This document shows, piece after piece, positions 25,361-33,803 of a DNA stretch of 64,000 bases; within the stretch, counting starts at the first letter, position 1, and each line of letters starts with the position of its first letter. Made by a program: the position numbers and the translations under genes. The stretch spans positions 496,001-560,000 of the forward strand of contig JAUICP010000002.1 of assembly GCA_030427805.1 (NCBI GenBank). Reading direction: 5' to 3'. The notes beneath the pieces were generated by a model that was not told where the DNA came from, searched no databases, and saw only the letters and a program-made list of their open reading frames with translations. This DNA comes from Bdellovibrionia bacterium. GTDB lineage: Bacteria > Bdellovibrionota > Bdellovibrionia > Bdellovibrionales > JAGQZY01.

Positions 25361-28102
25361 ATGGATTTTAAAGACACAATCAATCTTCCAAAAACTGAAT
25401 TCCCGATGAAGGGAAATTTACCCCAGAATGAGCCCAAAACCATTGAGTTTTGGAACGACAACAATATTTATAAGAAGATGATTGAAGAGCGCCCTGAGGA
25501 CCGCCCCTTTGTCATGCCCGATGGCCCTCCTTATGCCAATGGGAATCTCCACCTCGGCCACACTCTCAATAAATGCCTCAAAGACTTCGTGATTAAATAC
25601 AAAAACATGGCCGGCTACCGCGCTCCTTTTATTCCTGGTTGGGATTGTCACGGTTTACCCATTGAGCACAAAGTGACGAAAGAACTTGGTAAAAAGAGAG
25701 CCGACAAAACAGCCGCTGACATTCGCGAACTCTGCCGTCAAGAGGCTAAGAAGTGGGTCGGTATCCAAGGGGAACAATTTCAAAGACTCGGAGTTGTTGC
25801 CGATTGGGAAAACCCTTACTTGACGCTCCAAGAAAGTTACGAGGCCGAAGAAGTTCGAGAACTGGCACGCATCCTCGATAACGGCATCATCTACCGCGGG
25901 GAAAAGCCAGTTCACTGGTGCTATACTCTACAGACAGCATTGGCAGAAGCCGAAATCGAGTACGCCTCCCATAAGAGTCCCGCGATTTACGCCCTCTTTC
26001 CGATGAAAGAAGGTCTAGAAAAGTTTAATTTCAAAAAACCAGTTTTCGCAGTTATTTGGACCACAACTCCTTGGACCCTTCCGTCCAACTTTGGAATTGC
26101 ACTGCATAGAGATTTTGAATACGGCTTCTTTGAAAAAGGCGATCAAATTCTCTTTTTTGCGAAAGACTTAAAGGAATCCGTCGAAAAAGATTGCGAAATA
26201 GAGCTCAAAGATCTCGGCCTATCGATTAAGGGTTCTGAGCTTGAAGGCTTAAACGCAAAACACCCCTTTTATGACAGAGATTCGAAGATCGTCCTCGGTG
26301 AACACGTCACGATGGAAGCAACCGGGATTGTGCACACAGCTCCGGGCCACGGTCAGGACGATTACAATGTTGGACTCGAATATGGCCTCCCTATTTTCAG
26401 TCCCGTCGACGAAAGAGGACGCTATACATCTGAGGTTCCTGAGTACGAAGGACTCCACGTTTTTGAAGCGAACCCTAAGGTCGTTGAAAGACTCCAAGAG
26501 CAAAATCGCCTTCTCGGACACAAAGAAATCGAACATAGCTACCCCCATAATTGGCGCTCTAAAACTCCAGTTATTTTTAGATCGACTCCCCAGTGGTTTA
26601 TTCGCATGGACGATGAAAAATTTAACGTTCGAAAATCGGCTCAAGGGTCTTTGAATGAAATTACCTTCGTCCCTTCTTGGGGAGTGAAGAGATTAACAGC
26701 AATGATCGACAATCGCCCCGACTGGTGTATTTCTCGCCAAAGAAACTGGGGAGTTCCTATTCCGGTCTTTTACTGCCAATCCTGTGATACGGAACATCTT
26801 AAATCTGAAACCATGATGAAAATCGCCGACATCATGGAAGAAAATGGCGGAATCGAAGCTTACTTCGAAAAACCAATTGAAGAACTCGTTGGCGAACTGA
26901 CCTGCGAAAAGTGTGGCTCTAAGGAGTTTCGCAAAGGCAAAGACATTCTCGATGTGTGGTTTGACAGTGGCGTTTGCCATGCGGCCGTGCAAAGCCGAAG
27001 GGAAGGCCTATCAGTTCCAGCGGATCTTTATCTCGAGGGATCGGATCAACACCGAGGCTGGTTTCAGACAAGCCTTCTTTCTTCCATTGCCGGTCACGGT
27101 AGAGCTCCATTTAAAAAGCTCTTAACACATAACTTTGTTAACGATTCTAAAGGGCGTAAAATGAGTAAGTCCCTTGGAAACGTCGTTGATCCGGCTGACT
27201 TGATCAAAAAGAATGGTGCAGAAATTCTTAGACTGTGGGCCGCTGCCGAAGATTACGGACAGGATCTCAACTTTTCTATGGAAAGTATCAAACGGGTCAT
27301 GGAGGTTTATCGTCGCTTTAGAAACACCATGCGCTTTCTTCTCGGTAATCTCTTTGATTTTGATCACAAAAAAGACCTCGTTAGCTACGACCAGCTCCTT
27401 CCACTTGATCAATGGGCCCTTCTTCGACTCAATGAACTCAATAAGAAGGTGGTCGAACACTATGACAACTATGAGTTTTTTAGAGTGTTTCAACTTCTCA
27501 ATAACTTTTTTACGGTCGATCTTTCGGCTCACTATTTAGATATGCTCAAAGATCGCCTTTATACTTATAAGTCCGATGGAGTCGCTAGAAGGTCAGCACA
27601 GACTGTTTTATTTCATCTCCTCGACCGCCTTACGCGAATGCTTGCGCCTTTGGCCTCATTCCTTGCGGAGGAAACTTACAAATATGCTTCCCATAAAAGC
27701 AAAGAAAGTATTTTCTTAGAGGAATTCCCACAACCGGTGCAAGAATGGGATAACTCGGAACTCGAAGAGAAAATGACGAGGCTCTTTGCAATGCGTGAGG
27801 AGGCAACGAAGCTTCTCGAGGACCTGAGAAAAGACAAAAAGATCGGAAAAAGCCTTGAAGCTCGCCTTATTCTCCATGCTAAAGGTCCGCTTTTAACTGA
27901 TTTAAAGGAAATGAAGGACCATCTCTGCGAGTTCTTGATTGTTTCTCAATGCGAAATAAAAGAGAATAGTGGAAATGAGGATTTGAAAGTGGAGGCGATT
28001 ATCGCCCCTGGTGAAAAATGTCCTCGTTGTTGGTACGTTTCTGAAGAAATTAGTAAAACAGAACCTAAGGTATGTCCTAAATGTTTGGAAGCTTTGAAAT
28101 AA
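25361..28102 (+). CDS. ileS: isoleucyl-tRNA synthetase
   Basis: Class I aminoacyl-tRNA synthetase of 913 residues, typical bacterial length. The HIGH signature is HLGH at residues 64-67, and the KMSKS loop is intact in GRKMSKSLGN. The editing (CP1) domain carries TTPWTLPSN and the GIVHTAPGHGQDDY pattern. The C-terminus has a zinc-binding CPRCWYVS...CPKC, a feature of the eubacterial type that is usually mupirocin-sensitive. The last 22 bases overlap the start of lspA, an ileS-lspA arrangement common in bacteria. Confidence 0.98.
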   Translation: MDFKDTINLPKTEFPMKGNLPQNEPKTIEFWNDNNIYKKMIEERPEDRPFVMPDGPPYANGNLHLGHTLNKCLKDFVIKYKNMAGYRAPFIPGWDCHGLPIEHKVTKELGKKRADKTAADIRELCRQEAKKWVGIQGEQFQRLGVVADWENPYLTLQESYEAEEVRELARILDNGIIYRGEKPVHWCYTLQTALAEAEIEYASHKSPAIYALFPMKEGLEKFNFKKPVFAVIWTTTPWTLPSNFGIALHRDFEYGFFEKGDQILFFAKDLKESVEKDCEIELKDLGLSIKGSELEGLNAKHPFYDRDSKIVLGEHVTMEATGIVHTAPGHGQDDYNVGLEYGLPIFSPVDERGRYTSEVPEYEGLHVFEANPKVVERLQEQNRLLGHKEIEHSYPHNWRSKTPVIFRSTPQWFIRMDDEKFNVRKSAQGSLNEITFVPSWGVKRLTAMIDNRPDWCISRQRNWGVPIPVFYCQSCDTEHLKSETMMKIADIMEENGGIEAYFEKPIEELVGELTCEKCGSKEFRKGKDILDVWFDSGVCHAAVQSRREGLSVPADLYLEGSDQHRGWFQTSLLSSIAGHGRAPFKKLLTHNFVNDSKGRKMSKSLGNVVDPADLIKKNGAEILRLWAAAEDYGQDLNFSMESIKRVMEVYRRFRNTMRFLLGNLFDFDHKKDLVSYDQLLPLDQWALLRLNELNKKVVEHYDNYEFFRVFQLLNNFFTVDLSAHYLDMLKDRLYTYKSDGVARRSAQTVLFHLLDRLTRMLAPLASFLAEETYKYASHKSKESIFLEEFPQPVQEWDNSELEEKMTRLFAMREEATKLLEDLRKDKKIGKSLEARLILHAKGPLLTDLKEMKDHLCEFLIVSQCEIKENSGNEDLKVEAIIAPGEKCPRCWYVSEEISKTEPKVCPKCLEALK

Positions 28103-28692
28103 GAAAAAAATATCTCATCCTCTTGGCTATGACTGGACTTTTGGTTTGCCTAGACCAGGCCTCGAAGATTTACATACACACGCACTTAGCCCTGGGCCAA
28201 GAAATCGAAGTTATAAAAAACTTCTTTAATATCACCTATGTACGCAACTATGGAGCTGCCTTTGGTATTTTGGCCCAAGCCCCAGAAAATTTCCGCGATA
28301 TCTTTTTTCTAATGATGCCCCCCATAGCTTTGACCATCATTCTCTTTATAATGAAGGGGGTTCCCGAGAGAGATCGCCTTACGGTTTTCGCTCTTAGTAG
28401 TGTTTTTGGTGGAGCTATCGGCAATTACCTCGATCGAATTTTTCATGGCTATGTCATAGATTTTCTCGACTTCTATCTGACCAAAGGGACCATTCCCCTT
28501 TCTTCTATAGGCTTTGCCAACGACTACCCTGCCATTCGGGCATCCCACTGGCCGGCATTTAATGTGGCCGATATCGCCATCGTTTCTGGGGTGATGTTAC
28601 TGATTCTGCTAGAAATCATTAAGATTATCGAAACTAAAAAACAGGGCGAAAAAGAAGCGCCAGCTAAAGAAGCTCAAGCAGCAGATAGTTAG
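28081..28692 (+). CDS. lspA: signal peptidase II (lipoprotein signal peptidase)
   Basis: A 203-residue inner-membrane aspartyl peptidase that cuts the signal from diacylglyceryl-modified prolipoproteins. Four membrane segments are visible. The catalytic aspartates are in GNYLDRIFHGYVIDFLDFY and FNVADIAI, and the N-terminal TYVRNYGAAFGI motif is conserved. An insert between the two catalytic motifs (FYLTKGTIPLSSIGFANDYPAIRA) makes it a little longer than the usual 160-170 residues, as does a charged tail. The ATG overlaps the ileS end by 22 bases, so translation is probably coupled. The many lipoproteins in this window are its expected substrates. Confidence 0.96.
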   Translation: MFGSFEIRKKYLILLAMTGLLVCLDQASKIYIHTHLALGQEIEVIKNFFNITYVRNYGAAFGILAQAPENFRDIFFLMMPPIALTIILFIMKGVPERDRLTVFALSSVFGGAIGNYLDRIFHGYVIDFLDFYLTKGTIPLSSIGFANDYPAIRASHWPAFNVADIAIVSGVMLLILLEIIKIIETKKQGEKEAPAKEAQAADS

Positions 28693-28704
28693 TATCACTG
28701 AATT

Positions 28705-29427
28705 CTATTGATTCAGAGGATCCACAAAAATTTGATCCTCGATTCGCGTCCAAGTACTCGCTCCTGACGAATCAACTCCCGACTGAAATCTCTTATAAGA
28801 CTTTCTTACAATATTTTCTTTAACGAGAATTTGTCGAGCTTGAGGTAATGCTATGATCGTCGAAGATTCCATCCTCCTCATGTAGGCCGCAACACCAGAC
28901 ATGGCGTGAAAACTACCAGGTGAGGCACTGACAGCCCCTTCCTCTCGGTAACTCATGGACTGGCCATCAGAAAACTGGAGCTCTAAAACTACAAATCGAG
29001 TTAATCTTCCGCGACTCTCAGGCGCATTAACCGCAAATGCCGCCTCGATCTGTCCGTCTTGATCAATATCATCAACAACGAGGAATTGAGATTTGGCTTC
29101 GAAGTTCAAAAAACTTGAAGCGAAACGGCCTTCTGAATCGTAGGCCATCAAAGGTACCGTATTTAAAGAGTAGTCCGCACTACTTTCGTAAACTACAAAT
29201 TCGTAGGAGGGACTTTGTCTTTCTCGATTGAGACTTAAGGATGCGACAAATGTTTTTGCCAATCCATTTGAAAATTCGAGGTTGAGTATCTGGCAACCAA
29301 TGGCCGATCCTGCAACGAGTGCATAGGTGGCCGAATCACAATCTACAATGTCAGAGCTTTGAATTCTGGTAGCAGAACCCGCATCAAAGTCGCGAGCCGA
29401 TCCCTGTGAATGTAAACTCACAAACAC
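28705..29427 (-). CDS. secreted FG-GAP-like protein of unknown function (start unclear)
   Basis: At least 240 residues, third gene of the SleB-like operon. The first usable standard start is a GTG at 29427, which would cut off most of a signal peptide: the frame stays open upstream and encodes IKIKTSLFYNFGLALVFVS, a good signal sequence. That segment could start at ATT, or an ATG in another frame (29483) would join it if one A were added to a short A run (see findings). The mature part contains one calcium-binding-like repeat (VVDDIDQDGQIEAAFAVNA) as in FG-GAP/VCBS proteins. The preceding gene product has a similar motif (LGDINGDKIKDMVVML), so both may be related surface or periplasmic proteins. 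Confidence 0.78.
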   Translation of the reverse strand: MFVSLHSQGSARDFDAGSATRIQSSDIVDCDSATYALVAGSAIGCQILNLEFSNGLAKTFVASLSLNRERQSPSYEFVVYESSADYSLNTVPLMAYDSEGRFASSFLNFEAKSQFLVVDDIDQDGQIEAAFAVNAPESRGRLTRFVVLELQFSDGQSMSYREEGAVSASPGSFHAMSGVAAYMRRMESSTIIALPQARQILVKENIVRKSYKRFQSGVDSSGASTWTRIEDQIFVDPLNQ

Positions 29428-29487
29428 CAGAGCAAGGCCAAAATTGTAGAATAGAGACGTTTTTATTTTAATAAACTCATACCTTTT

Positions 29488-30096
29488 TTAAATGTCTTTT
29501 GAAATGACCTTATCAATGGGAACTTCAATAAAGTCGCGACCGTTATAGATGAGTGTCTTTGGTAGTTGATCACCAAAACTCCCCATCGAAATAAAGTCTC
29601 TATCGGCGTACTGCGCAAATCGACCTTTATAGATAAACTTATCGTGGGGCAAGATCATCGCTGAATAAAGAAATCCGCCAAGACGATGACTGTAGGCCGC
29701 TTCAAATTCAGCCTTTCGCCAGGATTGAATATCAAGTGTTTTATAGGAATCGCTTTTCTTTTCAGAAATCAAAGCAACCAGCTTATACTCCCTGGAGTTA
29801 TAAAGCATAACGACCATGTCTTTTATTTTATCACCATTAATATCGCCAAGAGATACCATGGGTGCGGCTTCAGAATCTGAAGTTTTTAGATTGGTCCAAA
29901 TGAATTCCGCATATTTATCTTTACCAACGATTCTAAAGGCATTGGTCTTCTTTTCGAAATAGGGGGTCAATGCTCTAATGGCATCGGCTCCCATTTCTAA
30001 TGAATAGTCAGTAGAGCCAACTTTTAATTTGGGTTCAGTTATGGCCTGAGCTTGAAAACTAAAAACGAGTAATAGAAGAACTAAGAAACTTTTCAT
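29488..30096 (-). CDS. secreted FG-GAP-like protein of unknown function
   Basis: A 202-residue protein with signal peptide (MKSFLVLLLLVFSFQAQA). It has a single FG-GAP/VCBS-like motif (SLGDINGDKIKDMVVMLYNSREYKLVALI), where the DINGDKIKD segment resembles a calcium-binding loop of integrin-type propeller repeats. Only one clear copy is seen, so a full propeller is not supported. It lies 5 bases after the SleB-like gene and 60 before the related gene downstream, in one operon under the sigma-54-type promoter at 32100-32115. Function unknown; envelope location. Confidence 0.82.
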   Translation of the reverse strand: MKSFLVLLLLVFSFQAQAITEPKLKVGSTDYSLEMGADAIRALTPYFEKKTNAFRIVGKDKYAEFIWTNLKTSDSEAAPMVSLGDINGDKIKDMVVMLYNSREYKLVALISEKKSDSYKTLDIQSWRKAEFEAAYSHRLGGFLYSAMILPHDKFIYKGRFAQYADRDFISMGSFGDQLPKTLIYNGRDFIEVPIDKVISKDI

Positions 30097-30101
30097 TGGA
30101 A

Positions 30102-32078
30102 TTACCTCTCCGTTTCCTGCATAGCATAACCCGAATGGTAGGTACTTCCTAGACTCGGCTGATAAAAGTAATGCCCACCAATTTTCAATGGTTCACCTGG
30201 AACTTGCACGCGATTGGCCGTGGTCGTCCAACCTCTACGCCCGTGCAGATAGTCTCTGGCATAGTTTGTAGGGTAATAGTTGCGGCCCATTGCCGTCTCT
30301 CTTAACGAATAAAGTGAGTTTTTATAACAGTTTCTAATGTAAGACTGATGGGTCTCATTGGTTCTCGTCGAATTACTGTATCCTAAAGTAGGAGTGTGAA
30401 GCTGGGGTCCATGGCCATTTCTATTGTAATTGGCCCATGAAAATTGTGAACGATCCACAATAACCGAACAAACTCTAGAATTGGGGTTATCCCTGGCAAT
30501 ACAGGCTCCATCAGAACCAGATCCTCCAGTGTGACCACTCGATCCACATGTTCCATGTAATGGAAATGCGGGACTGAGAACTCGCCTGAGAGTCACCATT
30601 AAAATAGAGTATCGATGGCTATCGTTTCGGTCGTGCTCTGGATTGACAGAAATTCCTGAACGACTGGCTTCACCAACACAGTTACAAAGCATACAATGGG
30701 AGGTTTGCAACCAACGACCACTCGTTCGACGGCCATTTGATCCTCTTCTGCAATCGAGTCTCTCTGGATATCCCGCAGATAACATTCGATTGAATTCCTC
30801 TGCAAAGTAGCGGTTTTGTGGGCTCATAGCTGCTAATTCTGAAGCGGAAAAGGCTCTAAAGTCAGAATCAATCTGTCTATTTTGATCTTCAACAATACTC
30901 AAAGTTGGCAGGCGATCAGTGGTTTGTGCGTAGACCGTTCCGTTTGAGGTTTCACTTAAGATATATCTTTGCTCACCATTAATCGATACAGGGACCCAAC
31001 CATTTGGCAGAGCTGGACCGTTTTGAATAACGACCGACCCATCTTCAATACACTGGTCCGTTCTTTCATATCGATTTTGCTGCATATTGTAGGTATTCGC
31101 ATAAAGACAGTGACCTTCTCCCACTGAAATTTCATAGAATTCGCGGTCCCGTCTTTCTTGTTCTGAGCGTTCAACTAATCTCGCAGTATCCAATAAATCT
31201 CTTCGTCGATTCACGGCCGTTTGATCTTTAACTCTTTGACAAGCACGATTAAATGCACCGGGATCAGAAGCTCTTTCTGCTGTCATTCCTCGACCCTGAT
31301 ATCCGCACATTTGCGTAAGAGTCGAAATCATTTGTTCATATTCTTGGTAGCGCTCAAGGTTGTTTACCACAGGAGCTAAAACAGTTCCTATAACAGAGCC
31401 ACTTGTTTCGCGACCGACCCGAACACCATCGTAACATCGGCGAGTCGTGGCATTATCAAAGCAAACCGCTCTATAAAAACGCTCGCCATCACCTTCTTCA
31501 CGAGATTCGTCATGGGGTTGGCGTGCTTGATCGGTAACATCCTGAACACCAAAGATAAATGGATTACAAATTTCTTGTCCATCGGGGCAACTAAATCCAC
31601 CGTAGGAATTGGCACCACAACTAGCGGCTGAAGACTCAATCGGTACACCACCACCAATACACAAGTACTGAGGGTCGGCTTTGGCTTCGCTGAGAAACCA
31701 AGAAACAAAATCGAGACCAGAATTGAGAAATGAAGCTGTCTTCCGCGACTTCTTTTTAGATAGAAGCTCTTCCATGATGACTAACTGTTTTGCCAGTCTT
31801 CTCAAGTAAACAACTCGTTTTTTATAGGGTAATTTTCTCATCTCTTGAAAGCTGAGAATAAATGGACTTTTCTTAATACGTTGTGCTTTTTGAACTCTTC
31901 GTTTTGCGTTTTTTCTCGTGCGAGATCTCTGCTGCTTACCAGGAAGAGCTTTTGAAGATGTAGAGTATTGATTCTTTGGAGAAATCCTTCTCGTCGATTC
32001 CGAGTTTTGAGCCTGAGCCGTCACGCCAGCCAAGCTCAATACCATGAAAAGCCATAGAAAATTAATTAACAGTCTCAT
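30102..32078 (-). CDS. large secreted protein with SleB/CwlJ-like cell-wall hydrolase domain
   Basis: A 658-residue exported protein; ATG at 32078 with GAGG 5 bases upstream and a signal peptide (MRLLINFLWLF... to GVTAQAQ). The N-terminal 120 residues are basic and helical. A Cys-rich middle follows (residues about 140-220). Near residues 460-560 the sequence CNCVGEASRSGI...RYSILMVTLRRVLSPAFP...VCSVIVDRSQFSWAN fits the SleB/CwlJ hydrolase pattern (VxGEArGE, VAxVxLNRV.S..FP, QFSW), with the catalytic Glu in GEAS. Such enzymes cut the glycan backbone of peptidoglycan in spores and other walls. First gene of a three-gene operon with a near-perfect sigma-54 promoter. The domain call is moderate, as insertions separate the blocks. 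Confidence 0.8.
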   Translation of the reverse strand: MRLLINFLWLFMVLSLAGVTAQAQNSESTRRISPKNQYSTSSKALPGKQQRSRTRKNAKRRVQKAQRIKKSPFILSFQEMRKLPYKKRVVYLRRLAKQLVIMEELLSKKKSRKTASFLNSGLDFVSWFLSEAKADPQYLCIGGGVPIESSAASCGANSYGGFSCPDGQEICNPFIFGVQDVTDQARQPHDESREEGDGERFYRAVCFDNATTRRCYDGVRVGRETSGSVIGTVLAPVVNNLERYQEYEQMISTLTQMCGYQGRGMTAERASDPGAFNRACQRVKDQTAVNRRRDLLDTARLVERSEQERRDREFYEISVGEGHCLYANTYNMQQNRYERTDQCIEDGSVVIQNGPALPNGWVPVSINGEQRYILSETSNGTVYAQTTDRLPTLSIVEDQNRQIDSDFRAFSASELAAMSPQNRYFAEEFNRMLSAGYPERLDCRRGSNGRRTSGRWLQTSHCMLCNCVGEASRSGISVNPEHDRNDSHRYSILMVTLRRVLSPAFPLHGTCGSSGHTGGSGSDGACIARDNPNSRVCSVIVDRSQFSWANYNRNGHGPQLHTPTLGYSNSTRTNETHQSYIRNCYKNSLYSLRETAMGRNYYPTNYARDYLHGRRGWTTTANRVQVPGEPLKIGGHYFYQPSLGSTYHSGYAMQETER

Positions 32079-32099
32079 TATCACCTCACTCCCTATTAG

Positions 32100-32115
32100 A
32101 GCAAGTCAGGTGCCA
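32100..32115 (-). promoter_or_regulatory. sigma-54-type promoter TGGCACCTGACTTGCT
   Basis: Both elements match the consensus (TGGCAC, five bases, TTGCT) with exact GG-N10-GC spacing. Transcription would begin near 32090, leaving a short leader with the ribosome-binding site before the ATG at 32078. Best sigma-54 match seen in the window. Confidence 0.75.
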
Positions 32116-32216
32116 CGAAGTAGATTTCTAAGCCCTTAATATTTGGGAGATTTCATGCAGAACGAGGGGTTAATGCCGTTTTATGTCTTTCAGTTGTTTC
32201 ATTGTTAAACAGTTGT

Positions 32217-32256
32217 ACACCACCTGGTGTGTAAGACCTTAGGCCTAGATTAGGCC
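32217..32256. repeat. two inverted repeats in the 270-base gap before the first lipoprotein gene
   Basis: ACACCA-CC-TGGTGT (32217-32230) and GGCCTA-GAT-TAGGCC (32242-32256) follow each other closely. They are about 100-140 bases upstream of the start at 32355 and may be regulator-binding sites. A good -10-like TATAAT lies at 32302-32307. Otherwise the gap contains no gene. Confidence 0.35.
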
Positions 32257-32354
32257 CCTGTAATTACTTAAGAAAACCCAAATTTCGACCGATACTATCT
32301 ATATAATCAACAAATATGTGGTGCAGGAAATACTTTAGAAAAGGTCCGTAGGTT

Positions 32355-33617
32355 ATGAATTTCCAATTACTAAAAAATTTGATTCGAATTCTTTGTATTC
32401 TTTCCCTCATTGTCTTTGCCGCCGCTTGCGAAGAAGAGTCTGGTGGAAGCGATATTGGTGGAACTAACGACAACGGCAGTCAGCCAGCACCGACTCCAAC
32501 TCCGACATCAACCCCGACTCCGACACCAGTCGCAGCTGGTACTTTTAAGATTGAGCTTGTTAACCCTTCAGATTTACTCCAGCAAAAATTAAGACTCGCA
32601 TATCGACTTGATGGTTCAATTCCAGCTACTGCCACTTCTGTAGTTGACTGGGATACAGCTTGCTCAATCGACCCAACTAGTGCCGATATCGAAGATAAAA
32701 ACGTGATCTGCTACCTCGAAGGTGAGGAGCTTGATTTCTATGCTAATGGCTTTGAATTGAAAATTACTGTTGACTCTGGCACCTGCGACTATGTCTTTGA
32801 ATACCCTTACTATTATTTTAAACGTAAAGCCGGTATTGGACCGACTGAAGCTCGACTTTACAAAAATGCCAATGATGAATTGGTCGATTGTACTCCAGCA
32901 GTCAATACCGAGGACGATTCTCCGAAGTGTGATTATGACTATTCTGACAATGAGGGACCGAATTGTTGTATAGGCACCTACAACAAAAGAATTTACACAG
33001 ACGCCGCTTGTACAACAGCTGATCCTCTCGATGGAAACAATGAGGACGATGTAAAGTGGGGTGGTAAATTGTCAGAATGTCTCGCAGGCCCCGGAACATT
33101 CTCTTCTTTTAAAACGGAAGATGGTGTCTATGAAGGGTTTCCAGTTGGAAAATTTTACGGAACTTCGGCGATCGACGGAGAAGCGCATACCATCGACTAT
33201 TCATCACCTATTCCAGAAGATAAGCGAATTTCACCAATTTCAATTGCCAACTATTTTAAACCAGACAAGTTTGGAGATACTCCTTCACATTTAAATGGTG
33301 AAGAATCAGAGTACCCGTTGGGAATGAAAGATGTTGATCTTGAAGCCGATCTTATTGCCGGAGGTTTTTTAGGGGTCGGAACGACAATTCGACACAATCC
33401 TTATTACGTTTGGGCATGCTCCGATTCAGCCCGTGAAATTCAAGGGATAATTCGACTCGTTGTAAGAGATTGGAATGAAAACCCTGAATTTGAAAAATTT
33501 GATGCTGGTAATCCCGATACGACTGGAACTGATATATTTGGGGACCCATTGGATGATTATTACGATTGGGACGCTTTGCTCGACGAGCTAGCGCGAGAAT
33601 ATCCAAACCACGAATAA
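32355..33617 (+). CDS. surface or periplasmic lipoprotein of unknown function
   Basis: A 420-residue lipoprotein: the signal (MNFQLLKNLIRILCILSL) ends in FAAAC with the lipid-bearing Cys near residue 25, followed by Glu/Glu. A Pro-Thr-rich spacer (about residues 44-60) then lifts the folded part from the membrane. The mature domain is acidic and contains about ten cysteines (for example CSIDPTS, CNYE-type pairs and CCIGTYNKR), suggesting disulfides outside the cytoplasm. No family recognised. Composition is slightly more AT-rich than the housekeeping neighbours. It is followed by another lipoprotein gene in the same direction after 186 bases; the two do not look homologous. Confidence 0.82.
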   Translation: MNFQLLKNLIRILCILSLIVFAAACEEESGGSDIGGTNDNGSQPAPTPTPTSTPTPTPVAAGTFKIELVNPSDLLQQKLRLAYRLDGSIPATATSVVDWDTACSIDPTSADIEDKNVICYLEGEELDFYANGFELKITVDSGTCDYVFEYPYYYFKRKAGIGPTEARLYKNANDELVDCTPAVNTEDDSPKCDYDYSDNEGPNCCIGTYNKRIYTDAACTTADPLDGNNEDDVKWGGKLSECLAGPGTFSSFKTEDGVYEGFPVGKFYGTSAIDGEAHTIDYSSPIPEDKRISPISIANYFKPDKFGDTPSHLNGEESEYPLGMKDVDLEADLIAGGFLGVGTTIRHNPYYVWACSDSAREIQGIIRLVVRDWNENPEFEKFDAGNPDTTGTDIFGDPLDDYYDWDALLDELAREYPNHE

Positions 33618-33737
33618 ATTCTGCAAGTTCGTTCGAAAAATAAACTTCGATGGCAGCAAGACTGACTTTTTTGGGCTTGCTGTTTAGTCTTTAATTGTCC
33701 CTAGTATCTTCAAAACTGATTCTATAGTGTCTCATAT

Positions 33738-33753
33738 TGGCACACCACTTGTA
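33738..33753 (+). promoter_or_regulatory. sigma-54-like site TGGCACACCACTTGTA (imperfect -12)
   Basis: TGGCAC is perfect and the spacing correct, but the -12 dinucleotide is GT in place of GC, which normally weakens or abolishes sigma-54 binding. It is 51 bases upstream of the GTG at 33804. Confidence 0.3.
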
Positions 33754-33803
33754 TTAACAAGGATTAGGCTCATTAAATTGAGTTTAAACAAGTGGAGTGT
33801 ACG

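Noticed and set aside
32144-32159. Sigma-54-like TGGGAGATTTCATGCA on the plus strand upstream of the lipoprotein gene at 32355
   Set aside because: Two mismatches in the -24 box and nearly 200 bases from the start; a sigma-70-like TATAAT is closer.
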